From Elusimicrobia bacterium GWB2_63_22 (lineage in GTDB: Bacteria; Elusimicrobiota; Elusimicrobia; Elusimicrobiales; UBA9959): a stretch of 64,000 bases of DNA. Both the position numbers and the translations under genes were made by a program. This document shows, piece by piece, positions 52,952 through 60,787 of this stretch. Positions within the stretch are counted from its first letter, which is position 1. The number at the start of each line of letters is the position of its first letter. Location: positions 1 to 64,000 of the forward strand of contig MGUA01000024.1 in assembly GCA_001799735.1 (NCBI GenBank), in the 5' to 3' direction. Below the pieces are notes generated by a model. That model was not told the DNA's origin and made no database searches. It saw nothing but the letters and a program-made list of their open reading frames with translations.

Positions 52952-53488
52952 CTAGGTAACTTCGTGGAAGGCGCGCGGGTAAACCACTTCGCCATGCACG
53001 CCGGCCAAAGCGCCGGGGACCAGCTCCAGCGCCATAAAAACCTCGTCCTGGGCTTCGAAGGGCAGTTTAAGTCCCTTCTCGCCGGCCTTAACAAAACCGA
53101 AGCGCGGGTAATATTCCGGGTGCCCCACCACAACTACTATTTTGTGTCCGGCGCGCCCGGCCTCCGCCAGCCCGCGCTTAACGAGGGCGGCGCCTATCCC
53201 CTGGCCCTGGAACTCCGGCAGCACGGCCATCGGCGCCAGCGCCAGGGCCGGGGTCTCCCCGGCCTGGTCTTTAATTTTCACCGGCGAGAAGAGGATATGC
53301 CCGACCACCACCCCGTCCTTTTCCGCCACCAGCGAAAGCGCCGGGATAAAATCATCCGCCTCGCGCAGCGCGTCCACCAGCTTGGATTCGCTGTTGCCTT
53401 TGAACGCCTTTTTGTTGAGCTTGCGCACCGGGCCGTAATCCGCCGTCGCCTCGGGCCGTATCGCCACGGGGCTTGTTATGTCGTTCAT
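52952..53488 (-). CDS. GNAT family N-acetyltransferase
   Basis: Acetyl-CoA-dependent transferase of 178 residues. The GNAT core has LAPMAVLPEFQGQGIGAALVKRGL (acetyl-CoA loop) and VVVGHPEYYPRFGFVKAGEKGL, typical of the YhbS-like subgroup. Substrate unknown. It lies 12 bp downstream of the ribonuclease gene in the same direction; it is not a barstar-type inhibitor. Confidence 0.9.
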   Translation of the reverse strand: MNDITSPVAIRPEATADYGPVRKLNKKAFKGNSESKLVDALREADDFIPALSLVAEKDGVVVGHILFSPVKIKDQAGETPALALAPMAVLPEFQGQGIGAALVKRGLAEAGRAGHKIVVVVGHPEYYPRFGFVKAGEKGLKLPFEAQDEVFMALELVPGALAGVHGEVVYPRAFHEVT

Positions 53489-53500
53489 ATATTAAGATCC

Positions 53501-54070
53501 TCAGCGGACTATGGCCAGGTAGATGAAAGTGGTGTAGTGGTCCGGGGTGTAATAGACCTCGCGGTGATTGCCTATCATCAGGCGCTCGGCTCCGCGGGCG
53601 CTCAGCACGGCGCCGGTCATGTAGGTGACCCCGCCGATGACCACGGGTTCGGGTTTGGCGCCGGTGGGGCGGTTGGGAACTATAAGGGTGTACTCCAGGT
53701 AATAGCCGGCGGGCTTCTTGGGCAGGCCCGCGTGGGGCTTGCTGTGGACGTTGCCGTCGTTGCTGTACGGCATGGGCTTGCAGACGGCGATCCTGGCCAG
53801 CAGGTCGTTAATGGCCCGCATGCGGCGCTCGTCGCTGACCACCGGGGAGAAGGTCTTGCCGGGGAGGATGGCCTGGCTGGGCACGCAGGGCGGATTGTCG
53901 TACCCGCGGTCTTCGGTCTCTACGGCGGCGGGAGACGAGACCGCGACGTCAAAGGCCGGGATCTCGGTCAGTTCTGAAAGATAATCGTAGACCGGGGCGG
54001 CGGCAAAGACCGGGCCCAGGCCGGAGAGAAACAGCGCGGAGAGCAGCAAAGGAAGTTTAATTTTTCTCAT
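53501..54070 (-). CDS. secreted guanyl-type ribonuclease (RNase Sa/barnase superfamily)
   Basis: Exported nuclease of 189 residues. A signal peptide (about 1-24) precedes a 60-residue unassigned segment. The C-terminal half (about 85-189) aligns with RNase Sa: PYSNDG, then YYLEYT with catalytic Glu126, ARGAERLM with Arg159 and Arg163, and YYTPDHYTTF with catalytic His178. It should cleave single-stranded RNA after G through a cyclic phosphate. An insert of about 20 residues separates Glu126 from Arg159. No barstar gene adjoins. The ATG is seven bases after CATAAT, so the mRNA is likely leaderless. Dyad site F lies upstream. Confidence 0.85.
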   Translation of the reverse strand: MRKIKLPLLLSALFLSGLGPVFAAAPVYDYLSELTEIPAFDVAVSSPAAVETEDRGYDNPPCVPSQAILPGKTFSPVVSDERRMRAINDLLARIAVCKPMPYSNDGNVHSKPHAGLPKKPAGYYLEYTLIVPNRPTGAKPEPVVIGGVTYMTGAVLSARGAERLMIGNHREVYYTPDHYTTFIYLAIVR

Positions 54071-54077
54071 TAATATA

Positions 54078-54083
54078 ATTATG
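54078..54083 (-). promoter_or_regulatory. -10 hexamer of the ribonuclease gene
   Basis: CATAAT on the minus strand, seven bases before the ATG at 54070. No Shine-Dalgarno is present. Confidence 0.5.
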
Positions 54084-54114
54084 CCGAAAAATCGCGCCGG
54101 CCGTAAGGGCAAAA

Positions 54115-54136
54115 GGACCCACCCCGCCCTGGGCCC
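54115..54136 (-). promoter_or_regulatory. GGCCCA-N8-TGGGCC-type dyad, site F
   Basis: GGACCCA (54115-54121), eight bases, TGGGCCC (54130-54136). Its proximal edge is 32 bp upstream of the CATAAT hexamer. On the minus strand AGGGCCCAGGG-N5-TGGGTCC is almost the same as site C. TTTTG follows, so it could also terminate rsgA. Confidence 0.5.
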
Positions 54137-54162
54137 TTGGCTCGGCCCGGCGGTTTTAGTGT

Positions 54163-55197
54163 TCAGCCGCCGCGCAGGCGGCGCTTTTCCTCGTCAATAT
54201 TGCGCACCATGCGGCCGAAGCTTTTTTGTTTGCGCTTGGCCTCCAGGCGCTTCTTCAGGTCGGTGCGCAGCTCCTGCCGCTCTATCTCGCGCCGCAGCTT
54301 GTGATAGTTCTCCAGCCGCTCCGCCGGCAGCGTGCCGGCCTCTATGGCCGCGGCCACGGCGCAGCCTGGCTCCCCGGTGTGCAGGCAGTCCGCAAAACGG
54401 CAGCCCTCGGCCAGGACGCCGATGTCCTTAAAAGAAACCGCCAGGCCTTCGCCGGAATACTCCACCCCGAACTCCCTTATGCCGGGCGTATCTATTACCT
54501 GGCCGCCGCAAGGCAGGAGGTAGAGCTGGCGGGACGTGGTGGTGTGCCGGCCGCGGGCGTCGTCCTCGCGCACCGCGCCGGTCTGGGCGGCTTCGCGCCG
54601 GGCCAGGCGGTTGAGCAGCGTGCTCTTGCCCGCCCCGGAGGACCCCACAAAACAGCAGCGCGCGCCGCCGGCCAGCTCCGCCTCCACTTCCGGCAGGCCG
54701 TCCCCGGTTAAAGACGACAGGCACAGCACCCGCGCGCCCGGCGCGGCCAGCACGGCGGCGGCCAGCCTGGCCTCCAGCTCCCCGGCCGGGCACAGGTCCT
54801 TCTTGGTCAGCACCACCACCGGCAGCGCGCCGCTGTCCCAGGCGGCCACCAGCACGCGCTCCAGCCGGGCGATATTGTAGTTGCCGTCCAGCCCCATCAC
54901 TATGAAGACTTTATCTATGTTGGCCGCCAGCGGCTGCGCTTCGCCGCTGCCGTCCAGCCCTTTGCGCAGCAATATGGTGCGCCGCGGCAGCACGCGGTGG
55001 ATCACGGCCTTCAGCCCGCCGTCGTGCAGCGACACTTCCGCGTCGTCGCCCACCACGGGGAAGTCCAGCCGCGAAGCGGCCTCGCCGACAAGCTTGCCGG
55101 CGGCCGTGGCCGGCAGCTCCCTGCCGTCCACCAGCACGGTAAACATCCCTCGCTGCTCGGAAGTAACCAGCGCTACGGAAAGTTTCTGTTCAGTCAT
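54163..55197 (-). CDS. rsgA: ribosome small subunit GTPase RsgA
   Basis: Circularly permuted GTPase checking late 30S assembly; 344 residues from the chosen start. An N-terminal OB fold (about 25-90) includes RGMFTVLVDG. The GTPase motifs come in permuted order: TKKDL (G4), GSSGAGKST (G1), DTPGIREFG (G3). A zinc finger CRFADCLHTGEPGC follows, and the tail is Lys/Arg-rich. The ORF opens earlier, but MTEQKLS at 55197 fits the family start. TTTTGTTTGGTAAAAT (around 55255-55270) is a likely promoter. Confidence 0.94.
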   Translation of the reverse strand: MTEQKLSVALVTSEQRGMFTVLVDGRELPATAAGKLVGEAASRLDFPVVGDDAEVSLHDGGLKAVIHRVLPRRTILLRKGLDGSGEAQPLAANIDKVFIVMGLDGNYNIARLERVLVAAWDSGALPVVVLTKKDLCPAGELEARLAAAVLAAPGARVLCLSSLTGDGLPEVEAELAGGARCCFVGSSGAGKSTLLNRLARREAAQTGAVREDDARGRHTTTSRQLYLLPCGGQVIDTPGIREFGVEYSGEGLAVSFKDIGVLAEGCRFADCLHTGEPGCAVAAAIEAGTLPAERLENYHKLRREIERQELRTDLKKRLEAKRKQKSFGRMVRNIDEEKRRLRGG

Positions 55198-55389
55198 TGT
55201 CTTCTTATTGCCCCTGTGCGGTCGGCGCCTGCCGCAGACCATCAGCCCGCCCCATATTTTACCAAACAAAACCGGCGTCCCCGCCTTTCGGCCCCGCCAT
55301 TAAATGTGCGAAAATATAGCATGCCCGCTTTCAAAAGCGCAGCCGCGCCAAAGACACAACCCGGAATGCTCCAGAGAGGCACTACTTCC

Positions 55390-56328
55390 ATGAACTCAGA
55401 CAGACATCACCGCGAGATCATCCTGCTGGGCCTGCCGCCCGTCACCCCCGAAGTAAAAGGCATGTGGCACAAAGGCTACCCGGTGCACAAGGGCGAGACC
55501 GAGTCCAGCGTGAACTTTGCCACCCTCTACGCCAAGGAGCACAACATCGTCCCGGACCAGGACCTGCTCCGCCGCGAATGGCTGAACTTCGTGGACACCC
55601 TGCTGCTCGCCGGGTTCCACCTGCACATCATCCCTTTCCCCGAAGGGCTCAACCGCCCCGACAGCCTGTACCACGACGCCGTCTTCATCCGCGACGGCGG
55701 CATGATCTTCCGCAGCATCTGGATCAAGGGCCGCTTCTCCGTAAAGGACCGCAGCGTCGAGGGCGAGTACCACTCCCGGCTGATCTCCACCAAGCTCAAG
55801 AAGACCGTGATCACCCCGCCCAGGGACGCCTTCCTGGAAGGCGGCGACATTAATTTCATAAAGACCGACAGCGGCAGCTACTATTTCGGCGGCCTGTCGC
55901 GCTCCAACAAGATAGGCCACGACTTTGTGCGCGACATCGTGCGCCCCGATAACTATATCCTGGTCGAGTCCGAAGGCTACCACCTGGACACGGTCTTCAC
56001 GCCCGTGCTCTCCGCAGACAACAGCCTGGCGGCGCTCATCATCGCCGCCGACAGCATAAAAGCCAGGAGCATGGCGCAGATCCGGGCGCTGGGGATCCCG
56101 GTCATAGAGGTGTCGGCGCAGGACTCCTCCGGCGACGGCGACACCCTGGGCGATTACGCCGTAAACGCGCTGGTCGCGCCTGGCGTGATGGTGAACTGCA
56201 GCCGCTTCTCCACGCCCGGCGTGGAAAAGAAGCTAAAGCAGCTGGGGATACAGCGCTTCGTGGCCCCGCTGACCAGCTTCAAATACGCCGGCGGCTCCGT
56301 GCACTGCCTCACCAACGAGATCTACTGA
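55390..56328 (+). CDS. amidinotransferase/dimethylarginine hydrolase family protein
   Basis: Protein of 312 residues with the pentein fold of DDAH, arginine deiminase and amidinotransferases. Features are FIRDGGMIF, LEGGDINFI, GYHLDTVFTPV (catalytic His) and a C-terminal YAGGSVHCLTNEI, where Cys is the nucleophile. It probably hydrolyses a guanidino compound such as methylarginine or arginine. I chose 55390 because GAGAGG precedes it; an in-frame ATG at 55321, five bases after GAAAAT, is an alternative leaderless start adding 23 residues. Confidence 0.87.
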   Translation: MNSDRHHREIILLGLPPVTPEVKGMWHKGYPVHKGETESSVNFATLYAKEHNIVPDQDLLRREWLNFVDTLLLAGFHLHIIPFPEGLNRPDSLYHDAVFIRDGGMIFRSIWIKGRFSVKDRSVEGEYHSRLISTKLKKTVITPPRDAFLEGGDINFIKTDSGSYYFGGLSRSNKIGHDFVRDIVRPDNYILVESEGYHLDTVFTPVLSADNSLAALIIAADSIKARSMAQIRALGIPVIEVSAQDSSGDGDTLGDYAVNALVAPGVMVNCSRFSTPGVEKKLKQLGIQRFVAPLTSFKYAGGSVHCLTNEIY

Positions 56329-56353
56329 GCCGGGGGCAGCCCCCGCCAAAAAC

Positions 56354-56382
56354 AAAACCGCCGGGAGCTCCCGGCGGTTTTT
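56354..56382. terminator. bidirectional CCGCCGGG-stem terminator
   Basis: AAACCGCCGGGAGC/GCTCCCGGCGGTTT type palindrome, with TTTTTTT on the right and AAAAACAAA on the left, serving convergent genes. Confidence 0.85.
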
Positions 56383-56407
56383 TTGCGGCGGAGCGGCGTT
56401 CCGTGCG

Positions 56408-57247
56408 CTACTGCTTCAGGGCGTCGGAGGCATACTCCAGCCTGGTGCGGTAGGCGGCGGCCTTGGTCTCCTTCAGGCAACCCACCCAGATGTCCCAGGT
56501 GTCCCTGTTGCGGTCCTCCGCCGCCAGCTTGGCTGCCCCCAGCTGCCCGGCAGGCGGCGCCTGGAACTTCTTATTGCTCTGCGCCAGCGCCATCATCCCC
56601 GCAAAGTCGCCCTGGGCCTTGAGCTCCTTCATCTTTTTCTTCAATTCTTTGGCTTCGGCCTTGTCGTCCGCCGAGACCTTGTTCTTTTTGCCGGCGGCCT
56701 TCAGCCTGGCCTCGTCGGGATGCGCCTGCTTGTGCGCGCCCGCGAGGATCTGGTCGGCCTCGTCCCCCCGGCCGCCCGCCGCGCCCCGGCGGAAATAGGC
56801 GAGGTCGATCTCGCCGTACTCTTTGAGCAGCGCCTGCAGCTCAGGCTCCTTGTGCCGGCCGGCGCTGACCTGCGCGTTCAGCTCGCCGAACGCCTGGTGG
56901 GGCGGCCGCTTTTCGGTCCTGGCGGCCACGCGCACCTGCAGCACGGTCAGGTTCCGGGACCCCACCTTCTTGGTGTACATCACGTTGAAGCCGGCCTCGC
57001 CATCCCCGGTGAAAGCCTTTATGCTGTCGCCCGGCTGCAGGTTCGCCTCGAAATATTTTTTAACCGCGGCCAGGCTGTCCTTGGTCAGGCGGTTCAGGCC
57101 GTTGTCCTCGTCAACCTGCACGCTCCCCGGGTACACGGGCATCGGGTGCGGCAGGAGTATCTCCTCGCCGCCGTCGGCCAGCAGCGTCCCCGGCCCCTGC
57201 ACGGCAAAACAGAGCGCCGCGGCCGCGAATAAGTTTTTAATTTTCAT
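56408..57247 (-). CDS. secreted protein with Lys/Glu-rich coiled region, unknown
   Basis: Exported protein of 279 residues with a signal peptide (about 1-24). The N-terminal domain (about 30-125) contains PHPMPVYPGSVQVDE, LAAVKKYFEANLQPGD and VRVAARTEKRPPHQAFGE. The pattern resembles small periplasmic ligand-binding or DUF-type domains that start with a pro-rich PVYPG. A charged, helical section (about 165-230, KELKKKMKELKAQGD) follows. No family call. GAAAGGA lies before the ATG and TTTTGTAGAAT about 35 bp upstream. Confidence 0.75.
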   Translation of the reverse strand: MKIKNLFAAAALCFAVQGPGTLLADGGEEILLPHPMPVYPGSVQVDEDNGLNRLTKDSLAAVKKYFEANLQPGDSIKAFTGDGEAGFNVMYTKKVGSRNLTVLQVRVAARTEKRPPHQAFGELNAQVSAGRHKEPELQALLKEYGEIDLAYFRRGAAGGRGDEADQILAGAHKQAHPDEARLKAAGKKNKVSADDKAEAKELKKKMKELKAQGDFAGMMALAQSNKKFQAPPAGQLGAAKLAAEDRNRDTWDIWVGCLKETKAAAYRTRLEYASDALKQ

Positions 57248-57289
57248 ATCGTTATCCTTTCCCCCTCAACTATTATCCCTAAATTCTAC

Positions 57290-57322
57290 AAAACAAAACC
57301 GCCGGTTTTCCCCCGGCGGCTT
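57290..57322 (-). terminator. terminator fused to a TTTTGTAGAAT promoter
   Basis: Stem CCGCCGG/CCGGCGG (57299-57319) ends the OmpA-like gene on the minus strand. Its T-tract GGTTTTGTTTTG continues into TAGAAT (from about 57289), the likely promoter of the gene starting at 57247. Confidence 0.75.
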
Positions 57323-57342
57323 CAGCCCGGCCGACGCCGGGC

Positions 57343-58206
57343 TTAAATAGCAAGAAGCGTCTCCCCGCCCTCCCGCTTAAGGACCAACACCTCCACGCGG
57401 CGGTTGCGGCTGCGCCCGGCTTCGGTGCTGTTGGAGGCTACCGGGTTCGCCGGCCCGAGGCCCAGGTAGGACATCCTGCTGCCCTCTATGCCGTTCTCCG
57501 CCAGGAAGCGGCAGACGCGCGCGGCCCTCTCCCCGGACAGGGCGAGGTTGAACCGCAGGGAGCCGAGGTCGTCGCTGTGGCCGCGCACCACTATCCTGTT
57601 GCGCCGGGCGCCCTTGAGGAACTCGGAAAGTTCCAGCAGCGCGGGCAGGGCCTCCGGCTTGATCCGGCTTTCGCCCGGCTTAAAAATTACGCTTTCCGGG
57701 AAAGTGACGGCGAGGCCCTCCGGGGTGTAGGCCACCCGCAGGCGCGCCGCCAGCAGCCGGTGCAGCTCCAGCGGGGTGGACAAACTGACCATTATGGAAG
57801 GGGTGGCGCGGGGTTTCTTGTCGCGGCCCAGCCAGGCGAATTTGGCTTTATAAAAACCGTCGGGCAGCGGCTCGGCGCCGGACGAGGCGCCGGTCCAGAG
57901 CACGCCGCCCGCCGGCGGGCGGCCCTTGCCCTGGATAAAGCCCACCTTGCGGCCGGCCAGGTCTATTACCTGTATCTGCCAGGCCGTTACGGCGGCCAGC
58001 CCCTCTTCCGGGTCGGCGAACGGGTCCGGGTTTTCTTTGACGGAGAACAGCACCGGCGCCGCGGCGGGATCCGAGGTCATTATAACTTCGGCCGCCAGCT
58101 CCACGCCACCGGGCTTTTCGCCGAAAGCGGTGTTGGCCGGCCGCGCCTGCAGCGTCAGCAGCAGCGCCGCCGCCTGAATGATTATTAACCGCCCCCTGAA
58201 CTTCAT
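57343..58206 (-). CDS. exported protein with OmpA-like C-terminal domain
   Basis: Protein of 287 residues. A signal peptide (about 1-25) is followed by a beta-rich N-terminal part (about 30-165) containing DLAGRKVGFIQGKGRPPAGGVLWTG, like FlgD-Ig or gliding-type Ig domains. The C-terminal OmpA domain (about 190-285) has VVRGHSDDLGSLRFNLALSGERAARV and NRRVEVLVL, which bind peptidoglycan. This indicates an outer-membrane or periplasmic tether in a diderm. The ATG at 58206 lies six bases after GAAAAT with TTTTGG upstream, so the mRNA may be leaderless. Confidence 0.88.
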   Translation of the reverse strand: MKFRGRLIIIQAAALLLTLQARPANTAFGEKPGGVELAAEVIMTSDPAAAPVLFSVKENPDPFADPEEGLAAVTAWQIQVIDLAGRKVGFIQGKGRPPAGGVLWTGASSGAEPLPDGFYKAKFAWLGRDKKPRATPSIMVSLSTPLELHRLLAARLRVAYTPEGLAVTFPESVIFKPGESRIKPEALPALLELSEFLKGARRNRIVVRGHSDDLGSLRFNLALSGERAARVCRFLAENGIEGSRMSYLGLGPANPVASNSTEAGRSRNRRVEVLVLKREGGETLLAI

Positions 58207-58284
58207 ACCAATATTTTCCAAAATACGCGGCCGCCGCGCCATGCTATTGGTCAACAGCGCCCGCTATCCCCGGGCGGGGCCGCT

Positions 58285-58836
58285 TCAATCTATATAGGTC
58301 ACCGTGTCTGCCCTTCTGGGCAGTGCCTTGGCGGGGCGCTGGCCTTTGTAGCCGAACGTCACGGCGTAGCACGGCTCATAGCCCTCCGGCAGGTTCAGGC
58401 GCGCCACCTCTTCCTTCAGGGAGAACCAGAACCGGGACAGGCCTATCCAGCAGGAGCCGATATCCAGGGACTCGGCGGCCAGCAGCATATTCTCAATGGC
58501 GGCCGAGCAGTCCACCAGCGGCGAGATGGCGTTCTTGCGCATGGAGACCACCACCACCACCGGGGCGTTGTAAAAGATATGGAGCTTCTCGTTGGCGCCC
58601 ATCTCGCGCATCCAGTCCACCTCGCTCTTGAGCATGAGCTCCTTGGAGAGCCGGCTGATGCGGTCCAGCAGCGCGGTGTCGCGGATAACGGTGAAATGCC
58701 AGGACTGGTCGTTATGCGCGCTGGGCGCGTACAGCCCCGCCTCCAGGATGGCGTCCAGCTCCCCCTGCTTAAGCTGCTCCGGCAGATATTTCCGTATGCT
58801 GCGCCGGCTTTTGATAACCTCAAGAACTTTATTCAT
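58285..58836 (-). CDS. nitroreductase family protein
   Basis: FMN-dependent oxidoreductase of 183 residues. Start VIKSRRSIRKYLPEQL is the FMN-phosphate region; APSAHNDQSWHF and IENMLLAAESLDIGSCWIG are family blocks. It probably reduces nitro or quinone compounds using NAD(P)H. Its ATG overlaps the stop of the membrane-protein gene (ATGA), so they form one operon. Confidence 0.93.
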   Translation of the reverse strand: MNKVLEVIKSRRSIRKYLPEQLKQGELDAILEAGLYAPSAHNDQSWHFTVIRDTALLDRISRLSKELMLKSEVDWMREMGANEKLHIFYNAPVVVVVSMRKNAISPLVDCSAAIENMLLAAESLDIGSCWIGLSRFWFSLKEEVARLNLPEGYEPCYAVTFGYKGQRPAKALPRRADTVTYID

Positions 58837-59141
58837 TTTTCGCCCTTCTCCCCCTGCTGAAAATATTTAACGACGTCTATGCCCTCGCCCAGGGCTATCC
58901 GGTAGGACGCCCTCTTAAGCAGGTTCCCCGTCGTAAAAATAGCGGCCATCAGGAGCAGCAGCACAAAGAACAGCAGCCCCGCGTCGCTGATCCTGAAATA
59001 GAAAACCACGGGCCAGACGATAAGCAGCAGGACGATGCCCAGTATGCCCGTGTAAGACAGCCAGCTGCCTATGCGCCAGAACCAGCGCCCCCGCGAGCCC
59101 CGGCGCACCATCTCCTCGTAAAGCGGATAATCCTGTTGCAT
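58833..59141 (-). CDS. small membrane protein with two helices, unknown
   Basis: Protein of 102 residues with hydrophobic segments at about 28-48 and 52-70. An amphipathic C-terminal part follows (YRIALGEGIDVVKYFQQGEKGEK). No family recognised. The ATG lies nine bases after TTTTGTAGAAT, with GGAG in between, so the leader is very short. It heads the operon with the nitroreductase. Confidence 0.72.
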   Translation of the reverse strand: MQQDYPLYEEMVRRGSRGRWFWRIGSWLSYTGILGIVLLLIVWPVVFYFRISDAGLLFFVLLLLMAAIFTTGNLLKRASYRIALGEGIDVVKYFQQGEKGEK

Positions 59142-59242
59142 ATACTCCGTATTCTACAAAACAAAACTTTCGGTGACTGAAACTTTCAGGCGCCGGCCGC
59201 ATCTAAAGGTGGAAGGTAAAATAAACCCCTGAAAGAGGACCC

Positions 59243-59596
59243 ATGAACCTGGAAACTTTGCAGCCGTACCTGTTGCCCGCCGGAGTCGCCGCCTACCTGC
59301 TGTTCCGCCATTTCCGCTACAGGGCCGTTAAAGGGAAGTTGCCGGGCCTGGCCGCGGCGGGAGCCGTCTTCGTGGATGTGCGCTCCCCGGGAGAGTTCGC
59401 CGCCGGCAACAGGCCGGGCAGCCTGAATATCCCGCTCGACGGGATAACAAAGGGGGCGGCCTCGCTGGACAAGAATAAGCCTGTCATCCTCTGCTGCGCC
59501 TCCGGGGCCCGCAGCGGCATAGCCGCCGGCATACTGAGGGGGCTGGGCTTCAAGAACGTCACCAACGCCGGCCCCTGGCAGAACACACTCTCATAA
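59243..59596 (+). CDS. membrane-anchored rhodanese-like sulfurtransferase
   Basis: Protein of 117 residues. A short N-terminal hydrophobic stretch (about 6-20) may anchor it. The rhodanese domain (about 32-115) has VDVRSPGEFAAG, SLNIPLD and active-site Cys in CCASGARSG. It transfers sulfane sulfur to a thiol or cyanide. GAAAGAGGA precedes the ATG. The last six bases overlap the convergent DTW gene. Confidence 0.9.
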   Translation: MNLETLQPYLLPAGVAAYLLFRHFRYRAVKGKLPGLAAAGAVFVDVRSPGEFAAGNRPGSLNIPLDGITKGAASLDKNKPVILCCASGARSGIAAGILRGLGFKNVTNAGPWQNTLS

Positions 59597-60280
59597 ACCC
59601 GGCCGCGCAGTCCGCCTTTTGCCCTTCCCGTTCTCATAGCTGAGCTGGGTGTCCACCATTTCCTTAAAGATGGACATCAGGATCTCGGCCTGGGCGTTGG
59701 GCTTTTCATAGCCTGCCGCCTCGGCCTCTTTGTATAAATAATAAATGGCTTCAATGGTGGAAACGCAGTGTTCCTTCGGCTGCTTTTTAATTTTGAATTG
59801 GGAGAGATAGCTGCCCGCGAAAGAAAGCCGGGGCAAGGCGAGGATATTGCGGCTTTTGTTCAAAAGGCTCCTGGCGCCGCGCCAGGTGCCGTCTACGACG
59901 AAGACCAACAGGGTTTTCCCGTCCTGCAGCGGCGCGCTCCCCAGGGTTTTAAAATTCACAGCCTGCGGCCCCGGGTACAGCACATAAGGGCTGTAGACCG
60001 GGTCATGGAGCAGGGCGTTGACCCGCTCATTATTGGAGAAATCTTTCCCTGTTAAAAGTTCCGCGTTCGTCAGGCACAGCCTGGCAAGCCGGGCCGTTCC
60101 CGTTCTCTGCTTATGGGCTTCCTTGGTATGCATGAGGATAACGAAGCGCATCCGCGTGGCGAAAGGCTTTGCGCTGCCGCACAGGCAGTTCTGTTTCGCC
60201 CGCCGGCAGGTATAGCACTCCTCGCGGTGAGGGGCGTCGGCGGCTTCTGGCGACTCGGTCTTTTTTATCATGGAAGTCAC
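59591..60280 (-). CDS. DTW domain protein, probable tRNA acp3U transferase
   Basis: Protein of 229 residues. N-terminal cysteines CYTCRRAKQNCLCG, MHTKEAHK, then the DTW-type motif VVDGTWRGARSLL and a C-terminal helical end. Relatives (TapT/Tsr3-like superfamily) transfer the aminocarboxypropyl group of SAM to uridine in tRNA. The start may be GTG (60280) or the ATG three codons later (60271); TTTGGTAGAAT lies nine bases before the GTG. Confidence 0.88.
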   Translation of the reverse strand: MTSMIKKTESPEAADAPHREECYTCRRAKQNCLCGSAKPFATRMRFVILMHTKEAHKQRTGTARLARLCLTNAELLTGKDFSNNERVNALLHDPVYSPYVLYPGPQAVNFKTLGSAPLQDGKTLLVFVVDGTWRGARSLLNKSRNILALPRLSFAGSYLSQFKIKKQPKEHCVSTIEAIYYLYKEAEAAGYEKPNAQAEILMSIFKEMVDTQLSYENGKGKRRTARPGL

Positions 60281-60368
60281 GGCAATATAATTCTACCAAA
60301 CCCGCCGGGCTGTCGCCGAGGCAGGAATATTATGTATCCTTTGTTTAAGGCCGACAGCCTGCAAGCCT

Positions 60369-60758
60369 ATGCCAAAAAGAGACATCATACTGGTTGAAGA
60401 CGACCACCTTGTCGGGGAGATAGCGCGCGACATACTGACCGGCGCCGGCTACTCCGTGACCTGGGTGCAGCACCCGTGCGAAGCCGTAGCGGCCGTAAAG
60501 AAAGCCCACCCCCGGCTGGTCATCACCGATCTCATGATGCCCGGGATAAGCGGCCTGGACCTCTGCAAAGCGCTCTCCGCGGACCCCGACCTGAAAGGCC
60601 TGAAGATCATGGTCATGTCGGCCAAGAATTTTGAAATAGAAAGACGGCGCGCCCAGATGTTCGGCGCGGCGCACTTCCTGCCCAAGCCGTTCACCGAAGC
60701 CTGCCTGTTAAAAGCCGTAAAAGACCTGCTGCACGGCCCCGCGGCCCACCCGCACTAA
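60369..60758 (+). CDS. single-domain response regulator
   Basis: CheY-like receiver of 129 residues. Acidic pair VEDDH at about 9-11, phosphoacceptor Asp in VITDLMMPG (about 54), and the Lys in LPKPF (about 107). There is no output domain and no adjacent kinase. It is divergent from the DTW gene; TATTAT (around 60328-60333) may be its -10. Confidence 0.9.
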   Translation: MPKRDIILVEDDHLVGEIARDILTGAGYSVTWVQHPCEAVAAVKKAHPRLVITDLMMPGISGLDLCKALSADPDLKGLKIMVMSAKNFEIERRRAQMFGAAHFLPKPFTEACLLKAVKDLLHGPAAHPH

Positions 60759-60787
60759 AAAATCACCGCCAGGCGTTGCCTGTCCCG

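Noticed and set aside
53488-54070. Ribonuclease plus immunity gene pair
   Set aside because: The adjacent gene is a GNAT acetyltransferase, not a barstar-like protein, and the ribonuclease has an ordinary signal peptide rather than a polymorphic-toxin delivery domain.
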